A stretch of 64,000 nt of DNA, from positions 248,001 to 312,000 of the forward strand of contig CALUEU010000002.1 in NCBI GenBank assembly GCA_944319735.1, written 5' to 3'. The notes beneath the pieces are model-generated. The model was not told the DNA's origin. It saw only the letters and a program-made list of their open reading frames with translations, and made no database searches. The translations under genes and the position numbers were made by a program. Positions 8,154-17,743 of the stretch are shown one piece after another. Positions within the stretch are counted from its first letter, which is position 1. Each line of letters starts with the position of its first letter. The stretch is from an uncultured Methanomassiliicoccus sp. (GTDB taxonomy: Archaea > Thermoplasmatota > Thermoplasmata > Methanomassiliicoccales > Methanomassiliicoccaceae).

Positions 8154-10158
8154 GATATTGGTCGTTGGGACCAAGGATCAATTACCGGCAACTATCGATC
8201 TTCTTTATAGTCTCGAAAATGTTCATGTTATCGATTTTCCGTCAGATGGAGAGGAAGGATTTACTTTAGGATCCCCACTCTCTGCAGCTTCTGATGCTTC
8301 TTTGAAGCTTTTGAAGCTAAGATCTATGGAAAAAGATCTAGAAATTGATGGGAGTGCTTACAAGGAAAAAATTTCTGTAAAGCAGATAGAAGACACCCTT
8401 CAATCAACAATGGACGAGATTGAAAAGCAGATATCTGGTATTGTCGAATCTAAAAATTCGATGCAGACCAGATTGTCCGAATTGAATGGCCGCATAACTT
8501 TATTGGATCCATTTAAAAAAGTGGACCTAGATTTGGGGTTATATCGTGGTTATTCATCATTGGGCGTAATTGCTGGATATTCTCAAATTGATCCTGAAAC
8601 TGCGTTGAAAGACGCATTACAGAATGAATACGAATTGTTCAAGGGAAGCGACTCTTTTATTGTTTTATTTGTTCCTCTGTCTAAATTAGAAGAGGCTCAG
8701 CGCACACTTTCTCAGCAGGGCTTCAGTGAAGTCCCCATACCTGAAGGAAAAGGTATGCCGTCCCAGATGGTTGCTGAATTGGAAAGTGAAATAGCTGATG
8801 TGAATAAACAATTAGAAGACATCGAGGCTAAGCTCGCTGAAATCAGAGGCAATTATGCATCATTTATTGCCGCAGCTGATGAACAGCTTAGCATCATCGT
8901 CGAAAAGGCTGAACTTCCTTTGAGAATGGGCGCCACCGAACACTCCTTTGTGCTCGAAGCATGGGTGCCTGAGAAAGAATTTAGCTCGATTTCCGATGCC
9001 TTCAGCAAGAAAGTTGGTGACAATGTATATCTTGAAGTATTGTGCACCAAAGATCGTAAAGAAGAGCATGCGGAACCTAGTGGATATAATGAAGAGGAGC
9101 CGGTAGAAGTAGAGGAAGAAGTTCCTGTTGAACTCAAGCACGGTAAGACCGTTGGAAGGTTCACATTCTTCACTAAACTTTTGTCAACTCCTCGTTATAA
9201 TGAAATTGACCCTACAATTACCATCGCTATATTTTTCCCAATATTCTTTGGTTTAATGGTTGGTGATGTAGGTTACGGTATTCCTTTTACAATTCTTGGT
9301 CTTATTGGTCTGAAAAGATGTAAGAGCGATGAATGGCGCGGAATTGCCACTATGCTGTTCTATGGAGGTATTGCCTCAATATTCTTCGGACTATTCTTGT
9401 ACGGAGATATGTTTGGTATTGAATTCCATTCAGCTGAAGTTGGAGCAATTAGCTGGGAAACTCTCTTGGGAGTATCTCTGCCTCATGTTCTGTTCAACAT
9501 TGGTGACTTCGCTGTACAACTGGGATACGTTACAAAGCTTGGCAGTGTAAAATTACTGTTATACGCTTGCATATGGGTAGGAATTGCCCATCTCATACTG
9601 GGACTGATAATCGGTTTCTACAACACAACTATCAGACATGGATTAAAAGCAGCTGTGTTCGAGAAACTCTCTTGGCTCCTGGTAATGATTGGATTTGCAT
9701 TTGGAGTTCTTTGGGCTATAGAGAACTTAATCACATCTCAAGCCATGGCTTTGGATTCAAATCTGATTATCGCATTGGTACTCGCCATAGTAGGTTTGTT
9801 AATGGCAGTAAAGGCTGAAGGAGGAACCGCTATCATCGAGGCTCCTGAAGTCTTAAGCAACGTGCTTTCCTATACAAGGATAGCAGCCATCGGTATGTCT
9901 AAAGCAGGCATGGCGCTGGCATTCAACATGATCGCCCTTGAAATGATAGCACCAGGTGGCGGCATAATGCTAGTATTGGGACTTTTAGTCTTCATTATTG
10001 GTCATTTAATGATCTTTATACTAGCTATAATTTCAGCAGGTCTCCACAGTGTAAGGTTGGAGTATGTTGAACTCTTTAACAAATTCTTTGAGGGCGGTGG
10101 AGTAGACTTCAACCCCCTAAAAATAGTTAGAAAACACACAATAGCAACGGAGGAATAA
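8146..10158 (+). CDS. atpI: A-type ATP synthase subunit I (a-subunit equivalent)
   Basis: The membrane stator subunit forming the ion half-channels. The 670-residue product has a long soluble, partly coiled-coil N-terminal half (to about 360) and then about eight transmembrane helices. Family motifs include PRYNEIDPT, FGLMVGDVGYG and the SYTRIAAIGMSKAGMA helix carrying the essential Arg. The ATG at 8146 overlaps the ahaH stop; the earlier ATG at 8128 is in frame but less likely because MSKILVVG matches usual starts. Confidence 0.95.
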   Translation: MSKILVVGTKDQLPATIDLLYSLENVHVIDFPSDGEEGFTLGSPLSAASDASLKLLKLRSMEKDLEIDGSAYKEKISVKQIEDTLQSTMDEIEKQISGIVESKNSMQTRLSELNGRITLLDPFKKVDLDLGLYRGYSSLGVIAGYSQIDPETALKDALQNEYELFKGSDSFIVLFVPLSKLEEAQRTLSQQGFSEVPIPEGKGMPSQMVAELESEIADVNKQLEDIEAKLAEIRGNYASFIAAADEQLSIIVEKAELPLRMGATEHSFVLEAWVPEKEFSSISDAFSKKVGDNVYLEVLCTKDRKEEHAEPSGYNEEEPVEVEEEVPVELKHGKTVGRFTFFTKLLSTPRYNEIDPTITIAIFFPIFFGLMVGDVGYGIPFTILGLIGLKRCKSDEWRGIATMLFYGGIASIFFGLFLYGDMFGIEFHSAEVGAISWETLLGVSLPHVLFNIGDFAVQLGYVTKLGSVKLLLYACIWVGIAHLILGLIIGFYNTTIRHGLKAAVFEKLSWLLVMIGFAFGVLWAIENLITSQAMALDSNLIIALVLAIVGLLMAVKAEGGTAIIEAPEVLSNVLSYTRIAAIGMSKAGMALAFNMIALEMIAPGGGIMLVLGLLVFIIGHLMIFILAIISAGLHSVRLEYVELFNKFFEGGGVDFNPLKIVRKHTIATEE

Positions 10159-10160
10159 AA

Positions 10161-10382
10161 ATGGTAGATGCAGAAGGACTTATAGCAGTTGGAGCTGGAC
10201 TCGCAGTAGGATTGGCCGGTATCGGATCCGGTATTGCAGAAGCTAACATCGGTGCAGCTGCAGTTGGTGCAATGGCTGAGAACGAGAAACTCTTCGGTAA
10301 GGGACTTATTCTCACTGTTATCCCTGAGACCATCGTTATCTTCGGTCTGGTTATCTCTATCCTACTCTGGATTAACATGTAA
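10161..10382 (+). CDS. atpK: A-type ATP synthase proteolipid subunit K (rotor c-subunit)
   Basis: A 73-residue two-helix hairpin forming the membrane rotor ring. Helix 1 is Gly/Ala-rich (GAGLAVGLAGIGSGIAEA). Helix 2 (LTVIPETIVIFGLVISILL) has the ion-binding carboxylate Glu in PET. A single hairpin, not the duplicated or triplicated forms of some methanogens. Proton or sodium specificity cannot be decided from this alone. It starts two bases after the atpI stop. Confidence 0.95.
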   Translation: MVDAEGLIAVGAGLAVGLAGIGSGIAEANIGAAAVGAMAENEKLFGKGLILTVIPETIVIFGLVISILLWINM

Positions 10383-10396
10383 GAGAGGCTAACTCC

Positions 10397-10954
10397 ATGT
10401 CATTGGACAAGATAGCCGACGAAATCCTTGGCAATGCCAGCAAAGAAGCTGATAAAATTGTCAAGGACGCGGAGAATGAAAGATCCAGGATACTCTTGGA
10501 AGCCGACCAGAAAATTGAGAACATGCGTAAGGCTGAAGAGAAAGAGCTGCAGGAATCAATTGAGCGCATGAAGCGCCAGGAGATTTCCAGCGCTGAATTA
10601 GATGCCAAAAAGATAGTTCTCAACAAGAGGAAAGACATTCTCAACCGCACCTTCGAGGAAATGCTAGCCGAGCTTTCAGAAATGGATGCTAATGAGAAAA
10701 GCAGCATTTACAAGAAGATCGTCGACCAAGGCTCAAAAGTCATCCCATCTCCAAAGGTTCTTTGCCCTATAGGAGAGAAGAATCTTTTGGCTGACGTCGA
10801 CGGAATGGGAAAACTGACAGAAACTGACATGGAATCGGGCCTGATTTTGGAAAGTACAGACGGCACAGTCCGTCTCGACTTCCGCTTCAGGACGATCTTA
10901 GAAGGTATCTGGGATCAGGATCTGAAAGAAATATCGAACATCCTGTTCGAATAA
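10397..10954 (+). CDS. atpE: A-type ATP synthase subunit E (peripheral stalk)
   Basis: The 185-residue peripheral-stalk partner of subunit H: a long charged N-terminal helix (about 1-100) and a compact C-terminal domain that binds the A3B3 head. The LDFRFRTILEGIWDQ-like C-terminal segment matches the V/A-ATPase E family. It lies between atpK and atpC in the usual archaeal order. Confidence 0.93.
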   Translation: MSLDKIADEILGNASKEADKIVKDAENERSRILLEADQKIENMRKAEEKELQESIERMKRQEISSAELDAKKIVLNKRKDILNRTFEEMLAELSEMDANEKSSIYKKIVDQGSKVIPSPKVLCPIGEKNLLADVDGMGKLTETDMESGLILESTDGTVRLDFRFRTILEGIWDQDLKEISNILFE

Positions 10955-10972
10955 AGGGAAACTGGTGAACAA

Positions 10973-12040
10973 ATGATTGTACGAGGGCGTCGGGGGAAAG
11001 GCAATTACGCTTACGCAACAGCAAGGATCAAATCGAAAAAAAGCCTCCTGCTGACCAATGACAACTACCCCAAGTTGCTAATGATGGATCTCAATGAGAT
11101 CGGTAGATTCATGGGTGAAACGCAGTACAAAACTGAGATGGCTGAACTAGCCTCAAAGTATTCCGGAGTTGATCTCATAGAATTGGGAACCTCCAGAAAC
11201 CTCGCTCACACCTACAGATCTATCATTGGATTCTGCTCTGGTGATTTGAAAGAAATCGTGGCAGGATATCTTCGCAGATGGGATATGTGGAATATCAAAA
11301 CCATTCTGAGAGGAAAGTACTCTAATGCCACCGTAGAAGAAATCCAGGAAGACCTTGTACCTGCAGGAACTCTTAGTGAAGAAGACCTAAACGCTTTGCT
11401 TGCCATCGACAGCATGTCTGAGATTATTGAGACATCTGCCCGCAAGCTGAGCATTCAGGTTCCTGCGGACATAACCCTATCACTTGAACGGGATGGCAAT
11501 TTAGCTGCGGTAGAAGATTATCTTGATTTCGTATATTACCAAAGATTATTGGCATCTATTGATCCCAATAAGAAATCAGATAGTCAATTTCTTTCATTCG
11601 TAAAGCGTGAAATTGATATTGTGAATTTAAGAACGTTGTTAAAACTGAAGATGGACAACATGCCTGGTGATAAAATAAAGGTATACTTCATTGAAGGTGG
11701 CAGCAACGAACTCTCTATTACTGAATTAAACAGGCTTGCGGCCATAGAGACATTTGACAATCTAGTTGATGAACTGTCAAAATACTCATTCTATGATGAA
11801 ATCAAAAATTCATTAGAGAAGGCCAAGACTACAAGATCTTTAAATCCAGTAATGGTGAAATTAGACAAATACTTGGCCAAGGAGGCAGAAAGATTTTCCC
11901 ATCTTTATCCGTTATCGGTATTGCCTATCTTGGATTATATCATTAGAAAGAAGATTGAAGTTGATAACATCCGCATTATCGCCAGGGGAAAGGCTAGCGG
12001 AATGGACAACGAAATTATCAAAAAACTGCTGGTGATCTAA
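10973..12040 (+). CDS. atpC: A-type ATP synthase subunit C
   Basis: The 355-residue V/A-type subunit C (d-subunit homologue), which couples the central shaft to the proteolipid ring. Helical throughout, with the family pattern YAYATARIKSKKSLLL at the N-terminus and repeated LRxxLKLKMDN-type segments. ATG follows AGGGAAACTGG. The final base of its stop is the first base of the atpF ATG, indicating translational coupling. Confidence 0.94.
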   Translation: MIVRGRRGKGNYAYATARIKSKKSLLLTNDNYPKLLMMDLNEIGRFMGETQYKTEMAELASKYSGVDLIELGTSRNLAHTYRSIIGFCSGDLKEIVAGYLRRWDMWNIKTILRGKYSNATVEEIQEDLVPAGTLSEEDLNALLAIDSMSEIIETSARKLSIQVPADITLSLERDGNLAAVEDYLDFVYYQRLLASIDPNKKSDSQFLSFVKREIDIVNLRTLLKLKMDNMPGDKIKVYFIEGGSNELSITELNRLAAIETFDNLVDELSKYSFYDEIKNSLEKAKTTRSLNPVMVKLDKYLAKEAERFSHLYPLSVLPILDYIIRKKIEVDNIRIIARGKASGMDNEIIKKLLVI

Positions 12041-12345
12041 TGGACTTTGCAGTTATTGGAAGTGAAGAGTTTGTGATGGGATTCCGTCTTGCTGGTGTGA
12101 AATATGTATACGCCGTTGGACCGGAAGAGTACGAATCCAAACTTTTAGAACTCATTACAAACCGTTCCATTGGAATTCTAGCAGTGGATTCGGAAGACAT
12201 CTCGCACGTATCCTCTAGTGCCCGTAAAAAGGCGCTTGACAGCATTTCTCCGGTCGTAGTGCAAGTTGGCGGAGAAGAGGGCGATTTGAGAGAGAAAGTC
12301 AAGAGTGCAATTGGCGTTGATTTGTATAAGACTGAGAGGGATTAA
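12040..12345 (+). CDS. atpF: A-type ATP synthase subunit F
   Basis: A 101-residue regulatory central-shaft subunit with the characteristic N-terminus ([17 protein letters not shown]) and a Rossmann-like alternation of strands and helices. Normal length. Coupled to atpC by one base and followed by atpA after one base. Confidence 0.94.
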   Translation: MDFAVIGSEEFVMGFRLAGVKYVYAVGPEEYESKLLELITNRSIGILAVDSEDISHVSSSARKKALDSISPVVVQVGGEEGDLREKVKSAIGVDLYKTERD

Positions 12346-12346
12346 T

Positions 12347-14086
12347 ATGGCTAAGGCTAAGCAAGGAGAGATTTACAGGGTCGCTGGACCAGTCGTAACC
12401 GCGACTGGCATCTCCCCGAAAATGTATGATGTTATGCAGGTCGGGGAAGAGGGCCTTATGGGTGAGGTTATCAAAATCTCCGGCGACAAGACTATCATTC
12501 AGGTTTACGAGGAGACTTCCGGGTTGAAACCTGGTGAGAAAGTTATCGATACTGCACAGCCCCTAGTTGCTGAATTGGGACCGGGATTGTTGAGCAGTGT
12601 GTATGATGGTATTCAGAGACCCCTTCCAGTCTTGATGGACAGGATGGGAGACTTCATTAACAGGGGAGTTTCAGCTCCAGGTCTGGACCATTCTAAGAAA
12701 TGGACCTTTACACCTGTCGCCAAAGTCGGCGATGTCGTCAAAGGCGGAGACGTACTCGGTACTGTACAGGAATTTTACCTGACTCACAAGATCATGGTGC
12801 CTCATGGTGTAAGCGGAAAAGTCGAAGAAGTTAAAAGCGGAGACTTTACCATCGATGAGGTTGTAGCTGTCGTTGACGGAAAAGATATCACAATGTTACA
12901 GAAATGGCCGGTCCGTATCGGAAGGCCGATCGTCAAGAAACTCTTACCAGATATTCCATTAATCACTGGACAGAGAGTTCTTGACACAATGTTCCCTCTT
13001 CCAAAGGGAGGAGCAGGTGCTATTCCTGGTGCATTCGGTACTGGAAAGACAGTTACACAGCAGCAGTTAGCCAAATGGTCTGACGCTGAAATCGTGGTAT
13101 ATATCGGATGCGGAGAAAGAGGAAATGAAATGACTGAAGTTCTGTCTGAATTCCCTAAGTTAGAGGATCCAAAGACAGGAGAGCCGCTCATGCAGAGGAC
13201 AGTTCTTATTGCTAACACCTCCAACATGCCTGTGGCAGCTCGTGAAGCTTCAGTTTACACCGGAATGACAATTGCAGAATACTTCCGTGATATGGGTTAC
13301 AACGTATCTTTGATGGCAGACTCTACATCAAGATGGGCAGAAGCCATGAGAGAAATTTCCTCTCGTTTAGAGGAAATGCCTGGTGAAGAAGGTTATCCAG
13401 CTTACTTATCTGCAAGACTCTCTGAATTCTATGAGAGAGCCGGTCGTGCAGAGAACCTCAACGGAACAATAGGATCCGTATCTGTAGTGGGTGCAGTTTC
13501 ACCAGCAGGCGGAGACTTATCAGAACCAGTTACACAGAACACACTGCGTATCGTAAGAGTATTCTGGGCTCTTGACTCTAAATTAAGAGAAAGGAGACAC
13601 TTCCCGACAATCAACTGGCTTACTTCATACTCTTTATACACTGGTAACTTAGACAAGTGGTACAGAGACAATGTGGCTCCAGACTTCCCAGATCTCAGAC
13701 AATGGGCAATGGAAATTCTGCAGCGTGAGTCTGAACTTCAGGAAGTTGTGCAGTTAGTCGGTTCAGATGCTCTTCCAGAAGAGCAGAAGATGACTCTTGA
13801 AATTGCCAGGATGATTCGTGAAATTTTCCTGCAGCAGAACGCTTACCACCCGGTCGATACATACTGTCCTATGCCACGCCAGTACAAGATGATGAAACTC
13901 ATCAAACAATTTGCTGATTTATCCAACAAAGCGGTAAGCAGCAATGTAAGCGTGGACTCAATCGTTGCTTTACCTATCAGGGACAGGTTTGCCAAGTCAA
14001 AGTATGAAGAAACAATAGATCAGGAACTTGATGAGATTGCCAAAGAACTTCCTGATGTATTTGCAGCACTGGAGGCAAAGGCATGA
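12347..14086 (+). CDS. atpA: A-type ATP synthase catalytic subunit A
   Basis: The 579-residue catalytic ATPase/synthase subunit. P-loop GAFGTGKT at about 228-235, followed by the family segment [11 protein letters not shown] and the Walker B region [14 protein letters not shown]. The inserted non-homologous region (about 110-190) typical of A/V catalytic subunits is present. No intein interrupts the P-loop, unlike in some archaea. The ATG at 12347 is chosen; a longer in-frame start at 12305 would lie inside atpF. Confidence 0.98.
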   Translation: MAKAKQGEIYRVAGPVVTATGISPKMYDVMQVGEEGLMGEVIKISGDKTIIQVYEETSGLKPGEKVIDTAQPLVAELGPGLLSSVYDGIQRPLPVLMDRMGDFINRGVSAPGLDHSKKWTFTPVAKVGDVVKGGDVLGTVQEFYLTHKIMVPHGVSGKVEEVKSGDFTIDEVVAVVDGKDITMLQKWPVRIGRPIVKKLLPDIPLITGQRVLDTMFPLPKGGAGAIPGAFGTGKTVTQQQLAKWSDAEIVVYIGCGERGNEMTEVLSEFPKLEDPKTGEPLMQRTVLIANTSNMPVAAREASVYTGMTIAEYFRDMGYNVSLMADSTSRWAEAMREISSRLEEMPGEEGYPAYLSARLSEFYERAGRAENLNGTIGSVSVVGAVSPAGGDLSEPVTQNTLRIVRVFWALDSKLRERRHFPTINWLTSYSLYTGNLDKWYRDNVAPDFPDLRQWAMEILQRESELQEVVQLVGSDALPEEQKMTLEIARMIREIFLQQNAYHPVDTYCPMPRQYKMMKLIKQFADLSNKAVSSNVSVDSIVALPIRDRFAKSKYEETIDQELDEIAKELPDVFAALEAKA

Positions 14087-15474
14087 GCATAGTTTCCAAA
14101 GAATATCATACAATTTCTCAGATTGCAGGTCCTCTCGTTTTCGTCGAGAAAACAGAGCCTGTAGGTTACCAAGAACTGGCCACTGTTACTCTGCCAGACG
14201 GCAGCCAGAAGAGAGGCCAGGTTCTTGATACATCAGAAACTACCGTAGTTCTTCAGATTTTTGAAGGTACTTCCGGTATTGAACGCGCTGCAGGAGTCAA
14301 GTTCCTTGGAGAGACCATGAAAATGCCAGTGTCTCACGACATGCTTGGCAGAATCCTGAATGGTGCTGGAGATCCAATTGATGGAGGCCCAGCAATCACT
14401 CCTGAAAAGCGTCTGGACATCACAGGTGCTGCTATTAACCCATGGGCCAGGGCAGAACCTAAGGAATTCATTCAGACTGGTATTTCAAGCATTGACGGTA
14501 TGAACACCCTCGTTAGAGGACAGAAACTGCCAATCTTCTCAGCATCTGGTCTTCCTCACAACGATGTCGCTCTCCAGATTGCCCGTCAGGCAAAGGTGCG
14601 CGGTACCGATGAGGAATTCGCCGTGGTCTTCGCTGCTATGGGTATTACCGCTGAAGAAGCACAGGCTTTCATGGCTGACTTCGAGAGAACCGGTGCCCTC
14701 AAGCGTGCTGTAGTGTTCATGAACTTAGCAGATGACCCAGCTATTGAGCGTATGATTACACCTAAACTCGCTCTTACAACAGCTGAATATCTCGCTTTTG
14801 AACTCGACATGCATGTGCTGGTTATCCTGACTGATATCACAAACTACTGCGAAGCTCTAAGACAGATCGGAGCAGCTCGTGAAGAAGTGCCAGGAAGAAG
14901 AGGTTACCCAGGTTACATGTATACCGACCTTGCAACCATGTATGAGAGAGCAGGCCGTATCAAGGGAAAGAAAGGATCAATCACACAGATTCCTATCCTT
15001 ACCATGCCTGGTGATGATATTACTCATCCTATCCCAGACCTTACCGGTTACATCACCGAGGGTCAGATTGTGGCTTCCAGAGACTTATACCGTGCCGGTA
15101 TCTACCCACCGATCAACGTAGGAGCTTCCCTATCTAGATTAATGAATGCAGGTATCGGAGAGGGTCTGACTCGTGAAGATCACAAAGCTATCTCAGATCA
15201 GTGCTATGCTGCATATGCAGAAGGCCGTGATCTCAGAGGTCTCGTGGCTATCGTCGGTAAAGAAGCATTATCTGAGAGAGACAAGAAGTTCCTTGACTTC
15301 GCTGACGCCTTTGAAGACAAATTTGTCAGGCAGGGCGCCGATGAAGACAGAGACATCGAGACAACTCTCGAGATTGCTTGGCAGTTAGTAGCTCTCTTAC
15401 CTGAGAACCAACTGTCCAGAATTGACAGGAAATACATTGAGAAGTATCACCCTGCACACAGAAAGAGTGAGTGA
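14083..15474 (+). CDS. atpB: A-type ATP synthase non-catalytic subunit B
   Basis: The 463-residue partner of subunit A in the A3B3 head. It has the beta-barrel, nucleotide-binding-like and helical domains of the family ([40 protein letters not shown]), and the canonical P-loop is degenerate (SASGLPHN), as in all B subunits. The ATG overlaps the atpA stop by 4 bp. Confidence 0.97.
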   Translation: MSIVSKEYHTISQIAGPLVFVEKTEPVGYQELATVTLPDGSQKRGQVLDTSETTVVLQIFEGTSGIERAAGVKFLGETMKMPVSHDMLGRILNGAGDPIDGGPAITPEKRLDITGAAINPWARAEPKEFIQTGISSIDGMNTLVRGQKLPIFSASGLPHNDVALQIARQAKVRGTDEEFAVVFAAMGITAEEAQAFMADFERTGALKRAVVFMNLADDPAIERMITPKLALTTAEYLAFELDMHVLVILTDITNYCEALRQIGAAREEVPGRRGYPGYMYTDLATMYERAGRIKGKKGSITQIPILTMPGDDITHPIPDLTGYITEGQIVASRDLYRAGIYPPINVGASLSRLMNAGIGEGLTREDHKAISDQCYAAYAEGRDLRGLVAIVGKEALSERDKKFLDFADAFEDKFVRQGADEDRDIETTLEIAWQLVALLPENQLSRIDRKYIEKYHPAHRKSE

Positions 15475-15476
15475 AC

Positions 15477-16112
15477 ATGGCAACTACAGAGGTCAAGCCA
15501 ACCCGGTCCGAACTGCTCGAAGTTAAGCGTAAAATCAAGCTTACGCAGTCAGGTTATAAAATCCTCAAGATGAAGAGGGACGGCCTGATTCTCGAATTCT
15601 TCAAAATCCTAGAAGAAGCTAAGCAGGCTCGTGAGGAAGCTAGCAAGCAGCATGAAGTCGCCATGAGGAAAATCAATGTTGCAATGGCTGTTGACGGAGT
15701 AATCTCTGTCAAATCTGCGGCCTACGCCCACAAAACCCATCCCGAAATCTCTGTGCGTTCTAAGAACGTCATGGGATTGGTAGTGCCTGAGATTGAGGCA
15801 AACTCAGTCAAAAGCACAATCGAAGAGCGCGGATACGGTATTGTGGGTACTTCCACATACATCAACGAAGCTACTGAAGCATTCGAAGAATTGGTTGAAA
15901 CACTCACCAAAGCAGCTGAGATCGAGACAACTCTGAAAAAGCTTCTCAATGAAATTGAGGGTACAAAGCGCAGAGTCAATGCTCTTGAATTTAAGGTAAT
16001 TCCTGAACTGCAGGAAGCGGAAGCGTTCATCGAACTCCGTCTTGAAGAGATGGAAAGAGACAACCTGTTCTCTTTGAAACATCTCAAAGGTAAAGCCGAG
16101 GCACAAGAGTGA
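15477..16112 (+). CDS. atpD: A-type ATP synthase subunit D (central shaft)
   Basis: A 211-residue central rotor shaft: two long helices (N-terminal about 10-70 and C-terminal about 130-200) around a small middle domain. The conserved PTRSELLEVKRKIKLTQSGYKILKMKRD opening is present. The ATG at 15477 is annotated; the in-frame GTG at 15471 would give a 4-bp overlap with atpB and two extra residues. Its TGA overlaps the GTG of a microprotein gene. Confidence 0.95.
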   Translation: MATTEVKPTRSELLEVKRKIKLTQSGYKILKMKRDGLILEFFKILEEAKQAREEASKQHEVAMRKINVAMAVDGVISVKSAAYAHKTHPEISVRSKNVMGLVVPEIEANSVKSTIEERGYGIVGTSTYINEATEAFEELVETLTKAAEIETTLKKLLNEIEGTKRRVNALEFKVIPELQEAEAFIELRLEEMERDNLFSLKHLKGKAEAQE

Positions 16113-16249
16113 AACTCTTTTCCAAACTTTTTGATTGGGAAGATCCAGAGGTACGAGGCAAGTACCTCAAATCCTTCTGGATTATCTCGCTTTTTATGTT
16201 AATATTAGGGTATATTTTGATTGTTTACTTCCTCTTCATGGGAGAATAA
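16109..16249 (+). CDS. 46-residue single-helix membrane microprotein at the end of the ATP synthase operon
   Basis: A GTG start overlaps the atpD stop (GTGA), a classic translational-coupling arrangement. The product has a basic/aromatic N-terminus (KLFSKLFDWEDPEVRGKY), one long hydrophobic helix (about 22-44, WIISLFMLILGYILIVYFLF) and almost no tail. It was too short for routine ORF calling. I do not recognise it. Position suggests a role in assembly or stabilisation of the A0 sector, or a lipid-proximal accessory subunit; this is inference. Confidence 0.7.
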   Translation: MKLFSKLFDWEDPEVRGKYLKSFWIISLFMLILGYILIVYFLFMGE

Positions 16250-16288
16250 TTATCCTACTGTAATTTTACTGATTTCTATATCTCCATA

Positions 16289-16301
16289 ATGTATATATTA
16301 G
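16289..16301 (+). promoter_or_regulatory. TATA-box promoter for the Mrr-like gene
   Basis: ATGTATATATTAG lies about 40 nt upstream of the ATG at 16339, giving a leader of roughly 15 nt with no clear Shine-Dalgarno. Confidence 0.5.
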
Positions 16302-16338
16302 ATGAGTATTGCTTGTCGTATCTGGAGTACGGACATAA

Positions 16339-17589
16339 ATGAAAACTGTCTATCTGAATACTTTGACTGGCAGTAATTTTGAAGTGCTGTGTCAAGAGAT
16401 CTTTTCACAATATTATAAATCACCCGTGGAAAACATGCCGCTTGTTAATGATAAGGGCAGAGATCTGATAATCCACGCTCCTGATGGAGATATTTTTGTT
16501 GAATGTAAACATCATCCACGTAGCTCAATAGGACGTCCAGTCGTACAGAAATTACATTCTGCAATGGTGACAGAAAACATTTCAAGAGGTATGATTGTCA
16601 CCACTGGTCATTTTTCAAAAGAAGCTGTAAATCACATAAGCGTAAACAAGCTTCCCATTGATCTAATCGATCAGGACAGACTAAAAGAGATCGCTTATGG
16701 TGTGGGATACATGCTTCTTTTGTCTGAACTAGATGATAAAAGTGGAGCTATGCAGTATATTCCTCCTGAAAACGAAGAGATCTTCAAAGATCATTTATCA
16801 TCCTTCATCGGGAGCAGAATTCTGTCCTATCCAAACAGCATATCATCTGAGCTGGTAATAGAACAAAAAAAGTCAATTTTGGTCCCTTTTTACAAAGTTG
16901 AATATGATGTAAATGCAACATTTTCCACATCCGTGGGGCTTATACATACAGAAAACCGCAGTGACACAATATATCTGAATCAACAAGATCTGGCGTTATG
17001 TAGTAACTCGTTCTCTAAACATTTTCCAGCATCTTCATTCAAACATTATGATCCTGCAGCAGATATGACTTGTATTGATAAATCCAGTTCAGAACCTACA
17101 ATGAATGAACTGACGAAGAATGCTTATGAATACATAATCCAGAAACATACCAAAAATGTCAGCTATGTTGGAAGAAACAATCAAAGTTACACCAAAACTT
17201 GTACGCCTTCTAAAAAAGACATACTAATCAAAGACATAGCTCATGTATATATACCACATTCAGACGTTGAATTTTTACTGCACAATCGTAAGAAAAACAT
17301 CTCTTTGGCAGAAAATAATACAAGTTCCTTTTTTGTCGCAAATGAAAATTTTCTGAATTGTGAAATATGTCATTCTAAAGTGTCTCCTGGATTATTATGC
17401 AATGATTGTGGCGCAATTGTGCATGTTAGTAAAAAGAAGTCTCATGGCTTAAAGTGCAGTTTTTGTGAAAAAACAATATGCATATCTTGTGCAGGATATT
17501 TTAGAAAATATCTGTTCTTCAAAAAACCAGTCTGCTCTTCATGTGCCATTGAAAGAAAACTCAAGACTAAAAAGTATAAAATATTATGA
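16339..17589 (+). CDS. Mrr-type restriction endonuclease-like protein with C-terminal zinc ribbons
   Basis: The 416-residue protein begins with a PD-(D/E)XK nuclease fold of the Mrr/restriction type-IV family: KGRD (Asp42), then VECK (Glu55, Lys57), then a GRPVVQKLHSAM...GMIVTTGHFSKEA segment. The C-terminal 80 residues carry paired zinc-binding motifs (CEICHSK, CNDCG, CSFCEK, CSSCA). No methyltransferase or specificity subunit is nearby, which fits a stand-alone modified-DNA nuclease or a DNA repair nuclease. Target unknown. Confidence 0.8.
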   Translation: MKTVYLNTLTGSNFEVLCQEIFSQYYKSPVENMPLVNDKGRDLIIHAPDGDIFVECKHHPRSSIGRPVVQKLHSAMVTENISRGMIVTTGHFSKEAVNHISVNKLPIDLIDQDRLKEIAYGVGYMLLLSELDDKSGAMQYIPPENEEIFKDHLSSFIGSRILSYPNSISSELVIEQKKSILVPFYKVEYDVNATFSTSVGLIHTENRSDTIYLNQQDLALCSNSFSKHFPASSFKHYDPAADMTCIDKSSSEPTMNELTKNAYEYIIQKHTKNVSYVGRNNQSYTKTCTPSKKDILIKDIAHVYIPHSDVEFLLHNRKKNISLAENNTSSFFVANENFLNCEICHSKVSPGLLCNDCGAIVHVSKKKSHGLKCSFCEKTICISCAGYFRKYLFFKKPVCSSCAIERKLKTKKYKIL

Positions 17590-17699
17590 TTGAAGACTAG
17601 ACGCGACTTTGGTGTATACTTGATATTGCATAATTTGCCTGGTTTTAGCATTATCTGACCGTAAACTTTAAGAATAGTACCTTGTTAGAGTCACTCACT

Positions 17700-17736
17700 C
17701 TGTAGGAGAGCGTTAGCTCACTTGCACTACAGGAGG
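17700..17736 (+). promoter_or_regulatory. leader hairpin and ribosome-binding site of the L1 operon
   Basis: CTGTAG (17700-17705) pairs with CTACAG (17727-17732) and GAGC (17708-17711) pairs with GCTC (17716-17719). The result is two stacked helices separated by an asymmetric internal loop (GA opposite ACTTGCA). The 3' arm runs into the AGGAGG (17731-17736) that serves the TTG start at 17744. Two helices around an asymmetric loop is the general shape of L1-binding RNA, so this may be the autoregulatory site; unproven. Confidence 0.4.
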
Positions 17737-17743
17737 AATATAC

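Noticed and set aside
12347-14086. Intein in atpA
   Set aside because: The P-loop region is continuous and the gene has the normal length for a catalytic A subunit.
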